Part shown: one piece after another, positions 1-10,514 of the stretch
Numbering within the stretch: position 1 is the first letter of the stretch
How the letters are laid out: the number at the start of each line of letters is the position of its first letter
Assembly: GCA_021234155.1 (NCBI GenBank)
Contig: JAJEKV010000041.1
Location: 5,510,829-5,574,828 of the forward strand
Source of the DNA: Isoetes taiwanensis
Lineage: Eukaryota; Streptophyta; Lycopodiopsida; Isoetales; Isoetaceae
Direction of reading: 5' to 3'
Length of the DNA: 64,000 nt
Translations under genes and position numbers: made by a program
The notes under the pieces: generated by a model
The model's input: only the letters and a program-made list of their open reading frames with translations
Databases searched by the model: none
What the model was told of the DNA's origin: nothing

Positions 1-166
1 TTACAATATGTTTCTGGTTACAATATGAAGATCTGGTTACAATATATTTTTACAAAATTTCACTTCATCTCATGTCAATATGTTACATGTCAACTCCTTC
101 ACATATCTTCATTTAGTTCCACATGTATGACTCCTGGACTTGTATCGATAAACAACATGAGATGGT
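1..166. other. AT-rich non-coding left edge
   Basis: No gene is visible. The motif GGTTACAATAT or a close variant occurs three times in the first 50 bases. The stretch lies just outside the TIR element that starts at 167. It is probably part of element 1, whose transposase end should lie beyond the left edge of the window. Confidence 0.4.
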
Positions 167-1097
167 CCCGGGGGGTGCACCTCTATATATGGACAGATGG
201 CATGTGCATTCGAGGGGTCACAGAAAAACCCCTGTATACGGCTTTTTGGAGTAGAAAAACCCATACCATACGGGTTTTCGAACTAACATACAATATGTAG
301 CAAAATAACAGGGGGTTCCAGGGGGATTTGATATAGATATAATTCTTGAAACCATAGACCATATCCCTAAAACAATTCAATGGGTCATTATAAAAAAAAA
401 CATGGATTTAAGATAAAAACAAATCACATTAGCTCACTAGTTAAATTGGTTAAAGTAGTCTTATTAGGACATTGAGTTATTTTGGTAGAGGTTCGAATCC
501 CCGTATTTCATATTCTAAAACCGTATAGAGGCTCGATATACCATCAAAACCTTAGGCAAACTCGTATTTGACATCTTAAAATCATAGGCGTCTCCAATCA
601 TAAATGAGCATAATCGAAACGAGAGGGTGTCCAGAGACTTCAACATACAGTCTGGGCCGTAGGATTGACAGATCCGACGACTGTGGTAGTCCAGGGTGCA
701 CCTCGTTTAGAATATGTAGCCCCTATCCATAGATTTACGATTGGTTGTGCCAAATTATATAATCCCTTTCCGACTTTGTACCTTTTGTGAGGACATAGGT
801 CTAGGGTTCCTGGAATACCTGGAATTCCTGTAATAGGATAAAACCTGTGCAACACCTGGAATAGCTGGAATGGACAGTGTTGAGATGAATCTGCTAGAAA
901 GGTAAAAATGAAGCTGGAAATATAAGGATACGACGCTCCTTCCGTCAGATGGATTAGCTCCCCAAATCGATCATCTACGGAATCTCTCCTTCCCGCCCGC
1001 ATGAGCTCCCGACCGTATACCTACGACCAAGGCAATAAAAAACCCTAACCGATGCACTCACTTGATCAATACGTGTACTCTAGGTGCAACCCCCTTG
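167..1097. mobile_element. 931-bp TIR element with 8-bp target duplication (CCCGGGGGG family, copy A)
   Basis: The left end reads CCCGGGGGGTGCACCTCTA and the right end is its degenerate inverse (GGTGCAACCCCCTTG). The unit is bounded by the direct repeat GAGATGGT at 159-166 and 1098-1105, which is an 8-bp target-site duplication. The same terminus and an 8-bp duplication occur at 19869-23321 and 45323-45785. No transposase is visible, so this is a non-autonomous member. The 120-codon minus-strand open frame inside (640-1002) resembles nothing I know. An 8-bp duplication is typical of hAT and a few other superfamilies; I do not assign one. Confidence 0.8.
429..510 (+). other. tRNA-like sequence with pol III box B
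   Basis: GGTTCGAATCC at 490-500 is a perfect internal promoter box B (T-arm). TAGCTCACTAGTTAAATTGG at 430-449 resembles box A (D-arm), at a spacing typical of tRNA genes. I cannot fold a convincing acceptor stem, so a decayed tRNA or a tRNA-derived SINE head inside the TIR element is more likely than a working tRNA. Confidence 0.35.
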
Positions 1098-1181
1098 GAG
1101 ATGGTTAGTATACGTAACACATCAACTTAATCTTTAGAAGACTATTAATTAATTACCTCTTAAAGTATGCAAGGTAGGAGC

Positions 1182-2003
1182 TCATGATGATCCGAGCGTG
1201 TCTAAGTATGCTGCCATAGCAGCAGTCTCATCGTCATAGGTGCCGTGATATGTTGGCGTTTGAGAGCCCGTGCTTCTCGCCGAAGAACTTGTCTCCTCGT
1301 CATCGAGGTCATCGACCATACATGTGTGAGTGCATGCAGCCCGCAACTGCATCCTGGAACTGCCATACTCATATTTGATCCGCTCCATAACCAACTTGTC
1401 AAATGCATCAATTGGTGAATGGAATGGGTGATCCCTCACGTATGCTGAAATCTCATCCGCATTGCGGAGCCCTTCAATCCAGGGGTAGAGTGCGATCATA
1501 ACGTTATCATTTTGTTTGTTAAGTGACCATGGTGGTATACAAATGTATGAGTATAGGGGATTTAATGAGCACTTGTATTATGCATCATCAAACAGCAAAG
1601 CCCTCCTATGATACTTGGGAAATTCAGTTGAAATAACTTCCAAGTTCTTCACATAAAGATTTTTGCACGGGTTTATTCTAAATGGAAGCATCCAACACCT
1701 ACTTCTTCCGAATATGACTTTCAGATCCGGAAAGCCCTCTACTTTTAGCTGCTCAATTATGCTGCATACTAAACTAAGTGGCAGCTCGGACCATATCCTC
1801 AAATCAAAGTTAATGGCATGTGCATAATAGAGGAAGACCCTCATGCCAGGCCTGCATATATACACTCTATCCCCTATCTCTATCGGTCTAGCATGCTGTG
1901 TTTTTGCAGCTGAGAACTCATCCTTGGATGTGAGACAACCCAATCCTCCGTCAATATCAAACACTAAGACCTTTCTTTTCCCTAAACCTGCCAACAATAA
2001 CAT
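1182..2003 (-). CDS. HAD phosphatase (plant FCP1/SCP-like) C-terminal exon of the element 1 gene
   Basis: After a splice acceptor at about 1993 (TTGTTGGCAG) the protein enters KRKVLVFDIDGGLG, the HAD nucleophile motif. It then has IWSELPLS in the position of the family's W-S/T motif, LLFDDA (the acidic metal-binding motif), and ends with EISAYVRDHPFHSP, like the HPFGQ tail of plant FCP1-homology proteins. From family knowledge, such domains dephosphorylate phosphoserine, for instance on the RNA polymerase II tail; the substrate here is unknown. One in-frame TAA follows LLFDDA, at about 1576, and the frame then continues unchanged to 1182. The copy is therefore broken, unless that stop is spliced out. 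Acidic and serine-rich residues follow the domain. Confidence 0.7.
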
Positions 2004-2149
2004 GATGAAATTGAATAAGAGAAATGTTTAAATTGAATCAGTTTACATTCCATCTGCTCATGAGAATCAGTTTACATGCACAATATACCAAATTTATTTA
2101 GACCAGAAAAAATATAATTTAAACATTCAAGACTGCAAGTTCAAGGACA

Positions 2150-3245
2150 TGTTTGGAGACCGAAATGGCATCCAAGGAAGATTTAACTACCAAATGACTC
2201 TTCGAGTGCATCTCCCCGTGCTTGTTCTATAGAAGCTATTGTTGAGCAGCCACCACCCTCACTAATGAGAGCGTCTATCAAGACCTGTCGTCGTGAAAGG
2301 GCATACTCATACGTAAACCAGTCTTGTGTAATCTGCAACATATAATAATGTGCCAATGTTAGAATTGATCATGAAAAAGGGAATAATGTGCCAATGTTAA
2401 AATTGATCATGAATAATGTACCTTTGAGTCTTTTCCAGAAATAAGTAGGTCAACAAACTTGTGCATAAATGCCATCACAAACAACCCGCAAGATGTCAAG
2501 TCAGGTTGTTGCGGTACTTCAACGTAATTTATACCTTTTATGTTATTTTTCCTCAAGTAATCCATTCCTTTGGATGTCTGACTCATCAGGATCTGCGTGT
2601 GTAGTCTGCGCATATAAAATAGTTATGTAAGATTCAACAAAACATTGAGATCATATCAAAGGGATGTCATACCCTCTAATTCCCTTTTCATTTGTGGCAA
2701 AGCCATTTAAAGGGTTCAGGATATGTACAACTAGTGCATCTAGAGCTTTAGACTTGCTCTCAGCAAGAGCAAATATGGCCAGCACGAAGTGTTCGTTCTC
2801 AAGTACAGGTACGAGGATGTATTGGCATTTAGCCATTACTAGCCCAGCAACTCCTTGCTTCACTGCGTCTACGGCAGACTTTGATGCATCATTTCTTTTC
2901 TTGTTGCTTGAAGCCTCCTTGAATAAAAAGTAATTGTAAGCAGAGAAGATATGGATTATGCTTCTCCACTCCTGCGTCAGCTTATCATGCAAATACCTAA
3001 TTGAGCACAAGGTCACAAATAAGAGCATATTCATAAAAACGCTTTCCAAATCTTGATAAATGCTTCAAAACAGGGAAAGAATGGAAAATCACCTGCCATA
3101 GAGCTCCACAAGGTGGTTCGTCATTTTCGAGTTGGCTCAAAGCTTCAATGTCTAGATCAACCACTTTCATTGGAGGTTTAGGCTGGCTATTCTTGAATGG
3201 GAAAAGTGGAGTGCGAGCCTTCAACGTCTTCATGTTCTCCACCAT
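2150..3245 (-). CDS. Ulp1/C48 cysteine protease exons of the element 1 gene
   Basis: Several exons build a Ulp1-type (SUMO/ubiquitin-like-specific) protease domain. The catalytic His lies in NEHFVLAIF (about 2800), the acid or Asn in HILNPLNG, the oxyanion Gln in VPQQPDLTSCG and the Cys in the same motif (about 2480). Exons run roughly 3245-3095, 3000-2665, 2600-2420 and 2330-2190. The last (ITQDWFTYEYALSRRQ) aligns with exon 8 of element 2. The protease is joined downstream to the HAD exon. All catalytic residues are kept although the gene has decayed elsewhere. Adenovirus-protease-like enzymes share this fold, but the TSCG and HF motifs favour Ulp1. Confidence 0.7.
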
Positions 3246-4955
3246 TCCACAAAGAATAATAGAATGTTAACTTCGAACGATTACAATTGTTTTAAAAAAC
3301 ATACACAAATACCTTGCAGCAGATTCTGATTGAGCAGTTTTATGCCTACAAAAATAAGTGTAACGACAACGGAGGAGGCTGATAACGACAACGGAGGAGG
3401 CACCAGACATAAATACTGTAGAGGGAACCTGTCAACTAGCCTCAAGAAGCGGATTTATCTGCTTATCTCAAAACGCAGATAAATCGTACGTAGTCAGAGA
3501 TGTATTCATATGCTTAATATTTGAATTAGGCATTAGCATAGAAGAGTTAATGATGCCTATAATTACAATTCCAAGTAATTAAACCCTAAACTAAACACCC
3601 AAAACAGGCAAGTCTCACCTTTTTACATTTGTTGCTTCCTTTTTTGAATCTACCTTTCTTTTTAGCTTTGCTGCCTCATCCTCCTTTTTCACGAACACCT
3701 CTACAGCCTTTGTTGCAACTTTGCATGCCCTTTCAAGATCTACGCTCTCCAATTCAGCTAGCCCTTTCACATGTAGGCTCTCCTCTCCCGTGTCATCTAC
3801 CACTAACAAAGTAAAACCCCAATGCAAATTTGGTACAAAGATGGAAAACATTAAAAATATGCACCTGACATTGAATTCTTGCATCGTGGCAGCTTGATGT
3901 CATCAGATTGCTCAGCATTTATTAAATCAGCCCGTTCACCTGGAAAATGGCAAGTTCAGGCTTTTGAGTTTAGCACTAAATTAAAACAAGTATAAATGTA
4001 GTTAGAGACACTTACTATTGAATGGCTCGTGTTGCTGCTGCAACAAAGCCAACTCTGTTTCCACATTTGGGATCTCACCTACAAGAATAAACCCTAAAAT
4101 TAATTCATTAACAAATTGGGCTAAAATAAACACTTCTACTAGACCGGTTACCTTGCACATCTTCTATCAACTTCTGCTCTAAATGTGCTTTGTCCTCCAC
4201 ATTGTCAAAGATTGTTTCTTTCACAAGCGACCTAGATGTGGATGGAGTTTCACTACCAAGAACATCATCCTTTGCTGATGTTTCAGCTCCAGAGGACTCC
4301 TCATATGTCAATTTCAACCCTTTTCCATGAAATTTCTTCGTGCAACCTAAACCAAGTAACAATGAAGTCACAAACATGCAATGCAAATATACATCAATAC
4401 TACATACTACCTGTCAATGTGGCTGCTGGTTTCTTGATGCTATCCATATCTACATTGAAGAAATTTGTGAGTAAATTAATTGTATTATCTTGTTAACATG
4501 TACATCCCAACATGTCAAAAGGTAAATGTAAAGGAAAAATTCATGTCAATGAAAAAAAGCTAAAAAAAATTGCAAACTAGATGTAAATCAGAAGTGGTAA
4601 AACAGATGTACAATTATAGTATAATAATATCTACCAACATGACTGCTGTAAATGTAATAGAAAACTAGAAAGATAGATGTAATCATAATCTCATTTGCAT
4701 TCTAGCATGTTATATGTACATATAATCTCATTTGCATTCTAGCATGTTATATGTACATATAAAGAGAAAATACATAAACCATTATGAAATTACAGATGTG
4801 AAAAAGAACTGCTCAAAACAAAGATCCAATTACAATTAAAATACATTCAAGTGCATTTATTCTAAGGCAAGAAAGATTCAAATCTATGTACAAATGAAAC
4901 ACTTAAGACTGTATGTAAAAACTTCAACAGATCCATGCATTGGCTAAACAAAGTC
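3246..4955 (-). CDS. Low-complexity linker exons and introns of the element 1 gene
   Basis: Short charged, Lys/Glu- and Ser-rich exons lie between AT-rich introns: about 4,340-4,150 (Ser/Glu-rich, SGAETSAKDDVLGSETPSTS) and 3,800-3,620 (Lys-rich, ending KLKRKVDSKKEATNVKR). They occupy the same place as the acidic/basic linker exons of element 2 and look like a flexible linker between the RING-like finger and the protease. Exact splice sites are not certain. A perfect tandem repeat of about 36 bp sits in an intron at 4688-4760. Confidence 0.45.
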
Positions 4956-6180
4956 TTACTGACCTAAACCTGGCATTCCAATGATTCGGCGTAACCCTTC
5001 TGGCCAGCAACATTCGTGTACGCACCGGTTCGTTGTAGATACCCTAAAGGCTAGACATAATAGGCAGTAGGGATGTCCACAACATAGCATTATCACCATG
5101 GTAGAGTCGAGGCAGTCATTACAGCTGGTACATGATGTAACCACATGAGATGTGGATGCTATCAGATCTGGTCCATGAACAGGAGCAAGATGCAATGACA
5201 TTACACCAGATTTCTCCATTTGAGCCATTATCTCATTGATCCTGCTCATACTACTGTTATTTGCCTCCAGATTTGTCGTTATGTCTTTGACAGAAGCATC
5301 CAATTCAGCCAGTTCATTGCAAAGGTTCTCAATTGGTTTCAGCAAGGCATCCATCTCCATAACCAAACTTTTCTTTTCTTCTTCAAAGTGGGCTGCCAAG
5401 GCAAGTTGCAAATCAATTTGTTGCCTGCTTGCTCTTAAGGAGTCCAGCTTGTCCATTTGGACTTTCACTTGAGCATCCTTGCTTTGTATAACTCTGCTCA
5501 AAGTACTTCTTTCAGCCTCTAATTTACATACATCTGATTCTATTATCTTTCTCCTGATTTTAAAAGACCAATCGATTGTTCAAAGTTAATGAGTCATGGG
5601 ATCCCCTTTCTAACAATTCTGCCATCAATTTCATGTGCTGCCCTTCTTCAACTGCTGATTTACCATGCATGGCTTTCACATTGGAGGATTTCAAGGTAAT
5701 AACTTCAGTTAGGTCAGACTCCTTATGAGCAGTTTTAGCAAATGCACAGGCACTCTCTTTTAGCCCTTCCCAATCAACATTTATGCCCTTGGAATGAAGA
5801 GCATATGCTCGAGCAAAGTATAGGGGTATATGATGGTTTGCTACCTCTGTCCTATTAAAAACAAACACATACATTTTAAAAAAGTCCTGCATCCATGATG
5901 GCTCGATCCTACTCTCCTGATAACCCCTCACTGCTGGAGCTTCACTACCCCAAACTCCTTGCACTATTTGTAAAAGCCCTGGATAAAGAGTATCAAAATG
6001 GTTGCTTCTAAGGTGTTTTACTGTTACCTTCTCAAACTCGGGCTGATGTACTTGTAGCTTTCTCTTTGCTGATGGACACGTCCCACCCTTCATTTTCTTT
6101 GCTGCATGCTTTGGAGACCTTTGCATTGGCTTCAAACGTGGTGATTTCCTAGGGGAAACACGAGATGGAGGCTTTGTCAT
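4956..6180 (-). CDS. N-terminal exon of the element 1 gene: conserved domain, coiled coil, RING-like finger
   Basis: The start at 6180 gives a basic tail with SPRKSPRL, matched by RKSPRL in element 2. A domain of about 90 residues follows (SRIEPSWMQDFF ... HHIPLYFARAYAL), clearly homologous to element 2 (SSVKPEWAENFY ... RHVPEYFARAFIL). I do not recognise this domain. Next come a helical coiled-coil stretch (5501-5220) and a RING-like finger: CNDC, CCGH, CLLC and CVHEC at about 5120-5010. RING fingers bind zinc and often act as ubiquitin or SUMO ligases. A single-base frameshift near 5565-5585 separates the domain from the coiled coil. The exon ends near 4970 at a GT site. Confidence 0.65.
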
Positions 6181-6525
6181 GATCCCAAACCTAAGAACTA
6201 AACCCTGATACAGGCTCGGCCTTCGAGCCTTCTAAGAAGACCAAGAAGCTTATGATGCAGAAGGAAACTAAGAACCGGCAAGTAAGGATTCGAATCGGCC
6301 ACTGAGACAGAGATTTGCTAACAAAGAGAGAGTTCGGGAGTGGCTTGTTGAGCGGGACGGAGAAAACGCACACGTTCAAAATCCTTCCAAATGTGGTTCC
6401 CCCCCAAACCTCCAACCATTAATTGTGGTATTAATGACCCCCCCTTTCAAAATATTGCCTACATTTTGCCTTTGTAAATGTAAAATTTGGGCCCTTTTTA
6501 TATCCACCCTTTTGTGTAACTACCC
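6181..6525. promoter_or_regulatory. 5' leader and subterminal region of element 1
   Basis: This is the non-coding stretch between the gene start and the element end. It has C-runs (6399-6407 and 6438-6447) and TACATTTT ... AAATGTA at 6452-6483, an imperfect inverted pair placed as in element 2. The last bases (ACTACCC) are the inverse of GGGTAGT. No TATA box stands out. Confidence 0.4.
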
Positions 6526-7646
6526 ATGGTCTTCTTGCAGCAATGCTACACCAATTGCCCTTTTAGTGACAATAATATAGGCTTTGAAAGGCTGTTCTAA
6601 GTTTGGAGGCTTTAGCAGAATAGAATGGCAGATAGCATTGATGATTTTATCAAAAGATTCTCGACACTCTTCATTCCAGTCAACCAAAATGTTCTTGCTT
6701 TCATTCTTAGAAAAATTTCCAACCTTTGTGAGGTTAGAAATTGGATTTATAGTGTGTGAGAAATGAGGGACATACATTCTAAAAAAACTAGTCATTCCCA
6801 TGAAACTTTTTACCTGTTTGAGTGTTTTGAGAGGAACAAGCTTCTTCAAAGCCTCAATTTTAGCTTCTGCTACCTGAATGACACTTCATGTCCCAGCAGG
6901 TCCCGTCTGGAGCACAGAAAAACACATTTCTTTGGGTTTAGGCTGACACCTCCTTTTCTGCATAAGGCAAATAACTTTGTTAGAAAATCAAAATGGTCTT
7001 TGAAAGAGGTACCTAAACAAAGATCATCCAAGAAGACACGAAATGCAGGTGGAGGCATATCCTTGAAAATGGTATCCATGGCTCTTTGGAAGGTTGCTGA
7101 TGCATTTATTAATCCAATGGGCATCCTTCTCATTGCAAATGTTCACCATGGTGTAATGAAAGAGGTTTTTGGCTGATCTTCCTCCTTTATGCTTATTTGA
7201 TTGAAACCTGAAGAACCATCTAAGAAAGAATATATTTCTTTACCTGCAACAGCATATAAAACTTCTTCTAAAAAAGGCAAAGGATAGCAATCTTTAATGG
7301 TGGCTTTATTCAAGTCCCTATAGTCAATGCAAATCCTTATGGTTTTATTTTTCTTTTCAACTGGCACAATACAAGATAACCATTCGGGATTTACAATCTC
7401 TAAAATCACACCAGCATCTTTCATTTTGTATAATTCCTCTTTAATCAGGCCAAGCAAAGATGCATTAATTCTTCTAAGCTTTTGAACCACAAGTTTCATA
7501 CCTTCCTTGATTTTTATTTCGAACTCACATATCCTTTTATCAACACCAACCAATTCATCATAGTCCCCGGCAAAGATGTCTTTCCATTCATCAAAAAACT
7601 TAAGTAGCAAAAGCCTCATCCTCTTCTTTGAACAAATCACCAACAT
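6526..7646 (-). pseudogene. Ty3/gypsy reverse transcriptase (broken)
   Basis: Motifs in order are RICIDYRDLNKAT, YSFLDGSSGFNQI (first catalytic Asp), MPIGLINASATFQRAMD, FLDDLCLGT (the catalytic DD pair), LLGHEVS and MGMTSFFRMYVPHFS (thumb). The domain copies retrotransposon RNA into DNA. The frame is broken near 7143 and 6860 and cut off at 6526 by element 1. Confidence 0.85.
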
Positions 7647-7749
7647 ACAAAACTCTATCTAGACCTTTTTTGTTCAGTTTAACTTCCTTTACCTATTTCT
7701 CCTCACTTGCATTGATTACTAGAATAGGATAGAGTTGTTGCAGGTCTTT

Positions 7750-8155
7750 TTTCTCCAAGTCTTCTTCTTGAATTGCTCCTTCAGCCAGATGCTCGAGCAG
7801 AACACTTTTGCATAATGCATCAGCTTCACCCCCTTGGCACATGACATAGTCTCCAAGTCTTGAAGTTTCTTAATTCTCCCATAGCTTGGTCCCTAAGTAA
7901 GATCATGTCTTCATTTTTGGCCTGGTACTCCCCCAATATTTGCCTGCAAACAAGTTGAGAATCTCCAAAGATAACAATTTCATTAATGTTCAAATTCTTT
8001 GCTTCTTGAAGACCTGCTATCAGAGCCTTATATTCTGCCATATTTGAGGTTGCATTAGGAAAAATTCTGCCTATTAGAAGAATCTTTAAGAATAGCAACA
8101 GAGGAAACCACACTCGATCTTTTAGAAACACCACCATCAAACCATAAGTAAGCAA
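7750..8155 (-). pseudogene. RNase H-like domain upstream of the reverse transcriptase
   Basis: The core reads NATSNMAEYKALIAGLQEA, then NEIVIFGDSQLVCRQI and CHVPRG. These are the Glu (AEY), Asp (GDSQ) and distal motifs of plant-type RNase H as found in Tat-lineage retroelements, and the frame continues with EADALCK after a shift. It sits between protease and RT, whereas in the common Ty3 order RNase H follows RT. Confidence 0.65.
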
Positions 8156-8180
8156 ATGTTTTTTGTTTTGGCAGAGCTAC

Positions 8181-8636
8181 CTACATAGGGAATTCTAAGT
8201 TGAGTATTAGATCATTTGTATTCAACTCAAACTCTCCACAAGGATTTGACAGCAAAATGTCTTCTTCTATGAAGTTTAAGGCTTCAAATTCACCTACCTT
8301 GTTGTAGAGTGTTACCCTTCTCTTACCATTGGAAATAGTGCATTCTTCTTTTGACCACACAGGCCTGGCATCAACTGTAGACAACCATTTCCTCCCCAAA
8401 AGCAAATCATAAATGTCTGATTTCTCTTCTATTCCTTCAAAAGAAAAAACAACAAAGTTAGCTGCAACAACTATACCTTCTACATCAATTGGCACATTGC
8501 TAACTGTTCCCATAGGATTGATTTTTGTGTTCGAGAAGGATTTTAAAACCATTGGGGCTTTCTTGTCTATCCATTCTGGCAACACAAGTAAAAGCTCCTG
8601 GGTCATAATCTTCCTGAGTAAGCATATGCTCCTCAA
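8181..8636 (-). pseudogene. Retrotransposon aspartic protease region
   Basis: IYDLLLGRKWLSTVDARPVW is the characteristic C-terminal half of Ty3/gypsy pepsin-like proteases, which cleave the gag-pol polyprotein. The region precedes the RNase H-like domain in the same orientation. The D-S/T-G catalytic triplet lies in decayed sequence and I could not place it. Confidence 0.6.
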
Positions 8637-8639
8637 TAT

Positions 8640-8960
8640 GATTGGTTAGGGCAAACTCATCTTCCTTGGTCAAATTCAGAACCTTCTTCCTGTAGGATGG
8701 AGCTATCTTGTTCCTTTGCATTGTTCATACCTCTTGTGTGTACCGCCATGATTTCCTCCTGTTCTTCAATCTCCTGTACAAACCTGATAGAAGCATTTTG
8801 TTCATTGGATTTAGACTTTTCTTGCCTAGGAAAATACTCTTTTACACTACATCTATCCTCATAATGTCCTACTGCTTTGCAAAATGCATATACAAGGCAT
8901 TCCTTACCAAAATGCCCTCTTCCAATTATCCAAAATTGAGCGCTGGAAAATAATCAAAAT
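8640..8960 (-). pseudogene. gag end with CCHC zinc knuckle
   Basis: The minus-strand translation gives FGKECLVYAFCKAVGHYEDRC (8940-8870). The last three ligands (C-x4-H-x4-C) fit a nucleocapsid knuckle, with the first Cys misplaced. Acidic sequence follows. The knuckle binds the element's RNA. Confidence 0.5.
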
Positions 8961-10514
8961 AGGCGTCGATCCACCATTTCTATCAAATGAAAAAAAAACT
9001 TAAAAACTCATGCGGAGGGCCAGAGACGGGAAATTCCTAGATTAAAGAACAACACTGCAAAAATATAACGGGACAATGCACGACATAATCTGGGCAGGAA
9101 ATGAAACTTAATGGAAAGCGACCATGAGTGAATGCGAGCATATCCACATGCTCGAGTTACGGCTCCTCCTATCTTTTTTTTTTTTTTTTTTTTTGAATTT
9201 TTGAATTCCGCCAGCCTTGATTTCTTAAACTTAGGATCTAATGATGAAGAAAGTTAATGCCACGTCAGTATTTGCTGAGTTGGAGGTGCTGCGTGGATAG
9301 GCTAGAATTGCAAGAAAGGCTATAGGCTTGGTTGGGCTGGTGTAAAAAAAAAAAAAAAAAAAACTAAACTTGGCTCAGAGAAAAGAACACAGTAGCTTTG
9401 TGCAAAGCAAGTTACTGGGCGATTGATTCCTTCTCCAGTATTGGCAAAAATGATGGAGAGTCCTTTACCTAATGGCAGGCAGGCCCATTGCATTATTCAT
9501 TACCTATAGGCCCACTGCATTACTTCATTACCCATCGCCCACCCACAGGCAAAAGAGAGGAGAGAAAAAGATTTGACCGGAAAACGTGTTTTTGGGTTCC
9601 AACAATCACACCAGAAAAGGGCACACCGACGTTACCGAGAAAGCCCAAAAACATTTTAAGTAAGCTTGCTTTTATTAAGACTTATCGCAAAATGTCAATC
9701 AATTTTGCATCTAATATTTTGACATAGCTGTGTCGATCAATTTATACAGTATTATGATATACATGTTGCAATAAATTTTATATCATTTTTACTTATGTGA
9801 TAGAGGGTAATGCTAACAATATTATTTACCAACATATCAAATGACTTATAGTAGCAGATTAACAATGTTGACTAATCATACACTTGGATCATGCCCAATG
9901 TAAGCTATTTTAACATCATCTAGATATAAATGAAAAGCCAATTTCGTGATTGCTTATAAATGATCATATTCACATGTTTTGTGAAATCTTCATGGTTAAT
10001 GTAATCCTCATCATATCCATGAACATGGATTGATAAATTGAACCGAGATCGGGGCATATAATTAGTTTCCTTATCAAATTCATGTGTCAATGGTAGTGTC
10101 AATGGGGATTTTAAAGGAGCATGCTCATCAATTTCTTCATCAATCTCGTCCTCAAAGACTTATCAACATCATCCGCAGCAATTAAAATATCGTCGTCATC
10201 AGCAACACCACGATTAGAGGAGTCTTCCACTTTTTCTTCCTTCGTTGGTTCGCATGATTCGACGATCATATACATGTCGAGCCCTTGGTTGGCAAATCAA
10301 TTACATGTAATCCATGCACATTATATGGCACTGAAAAGTGAACTCTCTTGTTGTGAGGACCCCAGCATGTGTTAGTTAAGTCTGATATAGATGCTTCGAG
10401 AGTTTGTAGATGGATGCTTTTGGTTATGACAATGAATACATTTGCTCATTATGTAATCTCAGTTCTTTCTTTGATGTTTAATAGATGATAATATGATAAT
10501 AAGCATACAACTGC
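8961..10514. other. Non-coding region with facing poly-T and poly-A tracts
   Basis: I see no gene. A 21-base T run (9174-9194) and a 20-base A run (9344-9363) face each other 150 bases apart, as in a short inverted retroposon pair. A near-duplicate of about 27 bases (CCCATTGCATTATTCATTACC type) lies at 9481-9535. Short open frames here lack recognisable motifs. Confidence 0.4.

Larger units (their letters stand above)
1106..6525 (-). mobile_element. Element 1: diverged Ulp1-HAD transposon, right terminus in window
   Basis: The unit carries a minus-strand gene with the same domain order as element 2 (47437-55250). Its right end (read on the minus strand from 6525) begins GGGTA and is followed by an AAAGGG-rich stretch and a TACATTT / AAATGTA inverted pair (about 6452-6483). 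This matches the organisation of element 2's left end. Immediately outside, a Ty3/gypsy reverse transcriptase frame stops abruptly, so the element inserted there. The left terminus and the transposase gene expected beyond the HAD exons are not seen. A TIR element interrupts the unit at 167-1097, and bases 1-166 may belong to it as well. Confidence 0.6.
6526..8960 (-). mobile_element. Ty3/gypsy retrotransposon fragment, truncated by element 1
   Basis: On the minus strand the order is gag zinc knuckle, protease, an RNase H-like domain, then reverse transcriptase. The polymerase frame ends at ALLQEDHG, the usual start of the RT-RNase H connection, exactly where element 1 begins. Neither a downstream RNase H nor an integrase is found in the window. 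Frameshifts and stops between the domains show it is dead. No LTR was identified upstream of 9 kb. Confidence 0.75.

Noticed and set aside
159-1105. Left inverted repeat of element 1 at GATGGTTAGTATACGTAAC
   Set aside because: The GAGATGGT repeat is fully explained as the 8-bp duplication of the 931-bp TIR element, so it does not mark the end of element 1.
9488-9727. 79-codon plus-strand frame
   Set aside because: No motif, begins in a short repeat, and the region shows no coding character.
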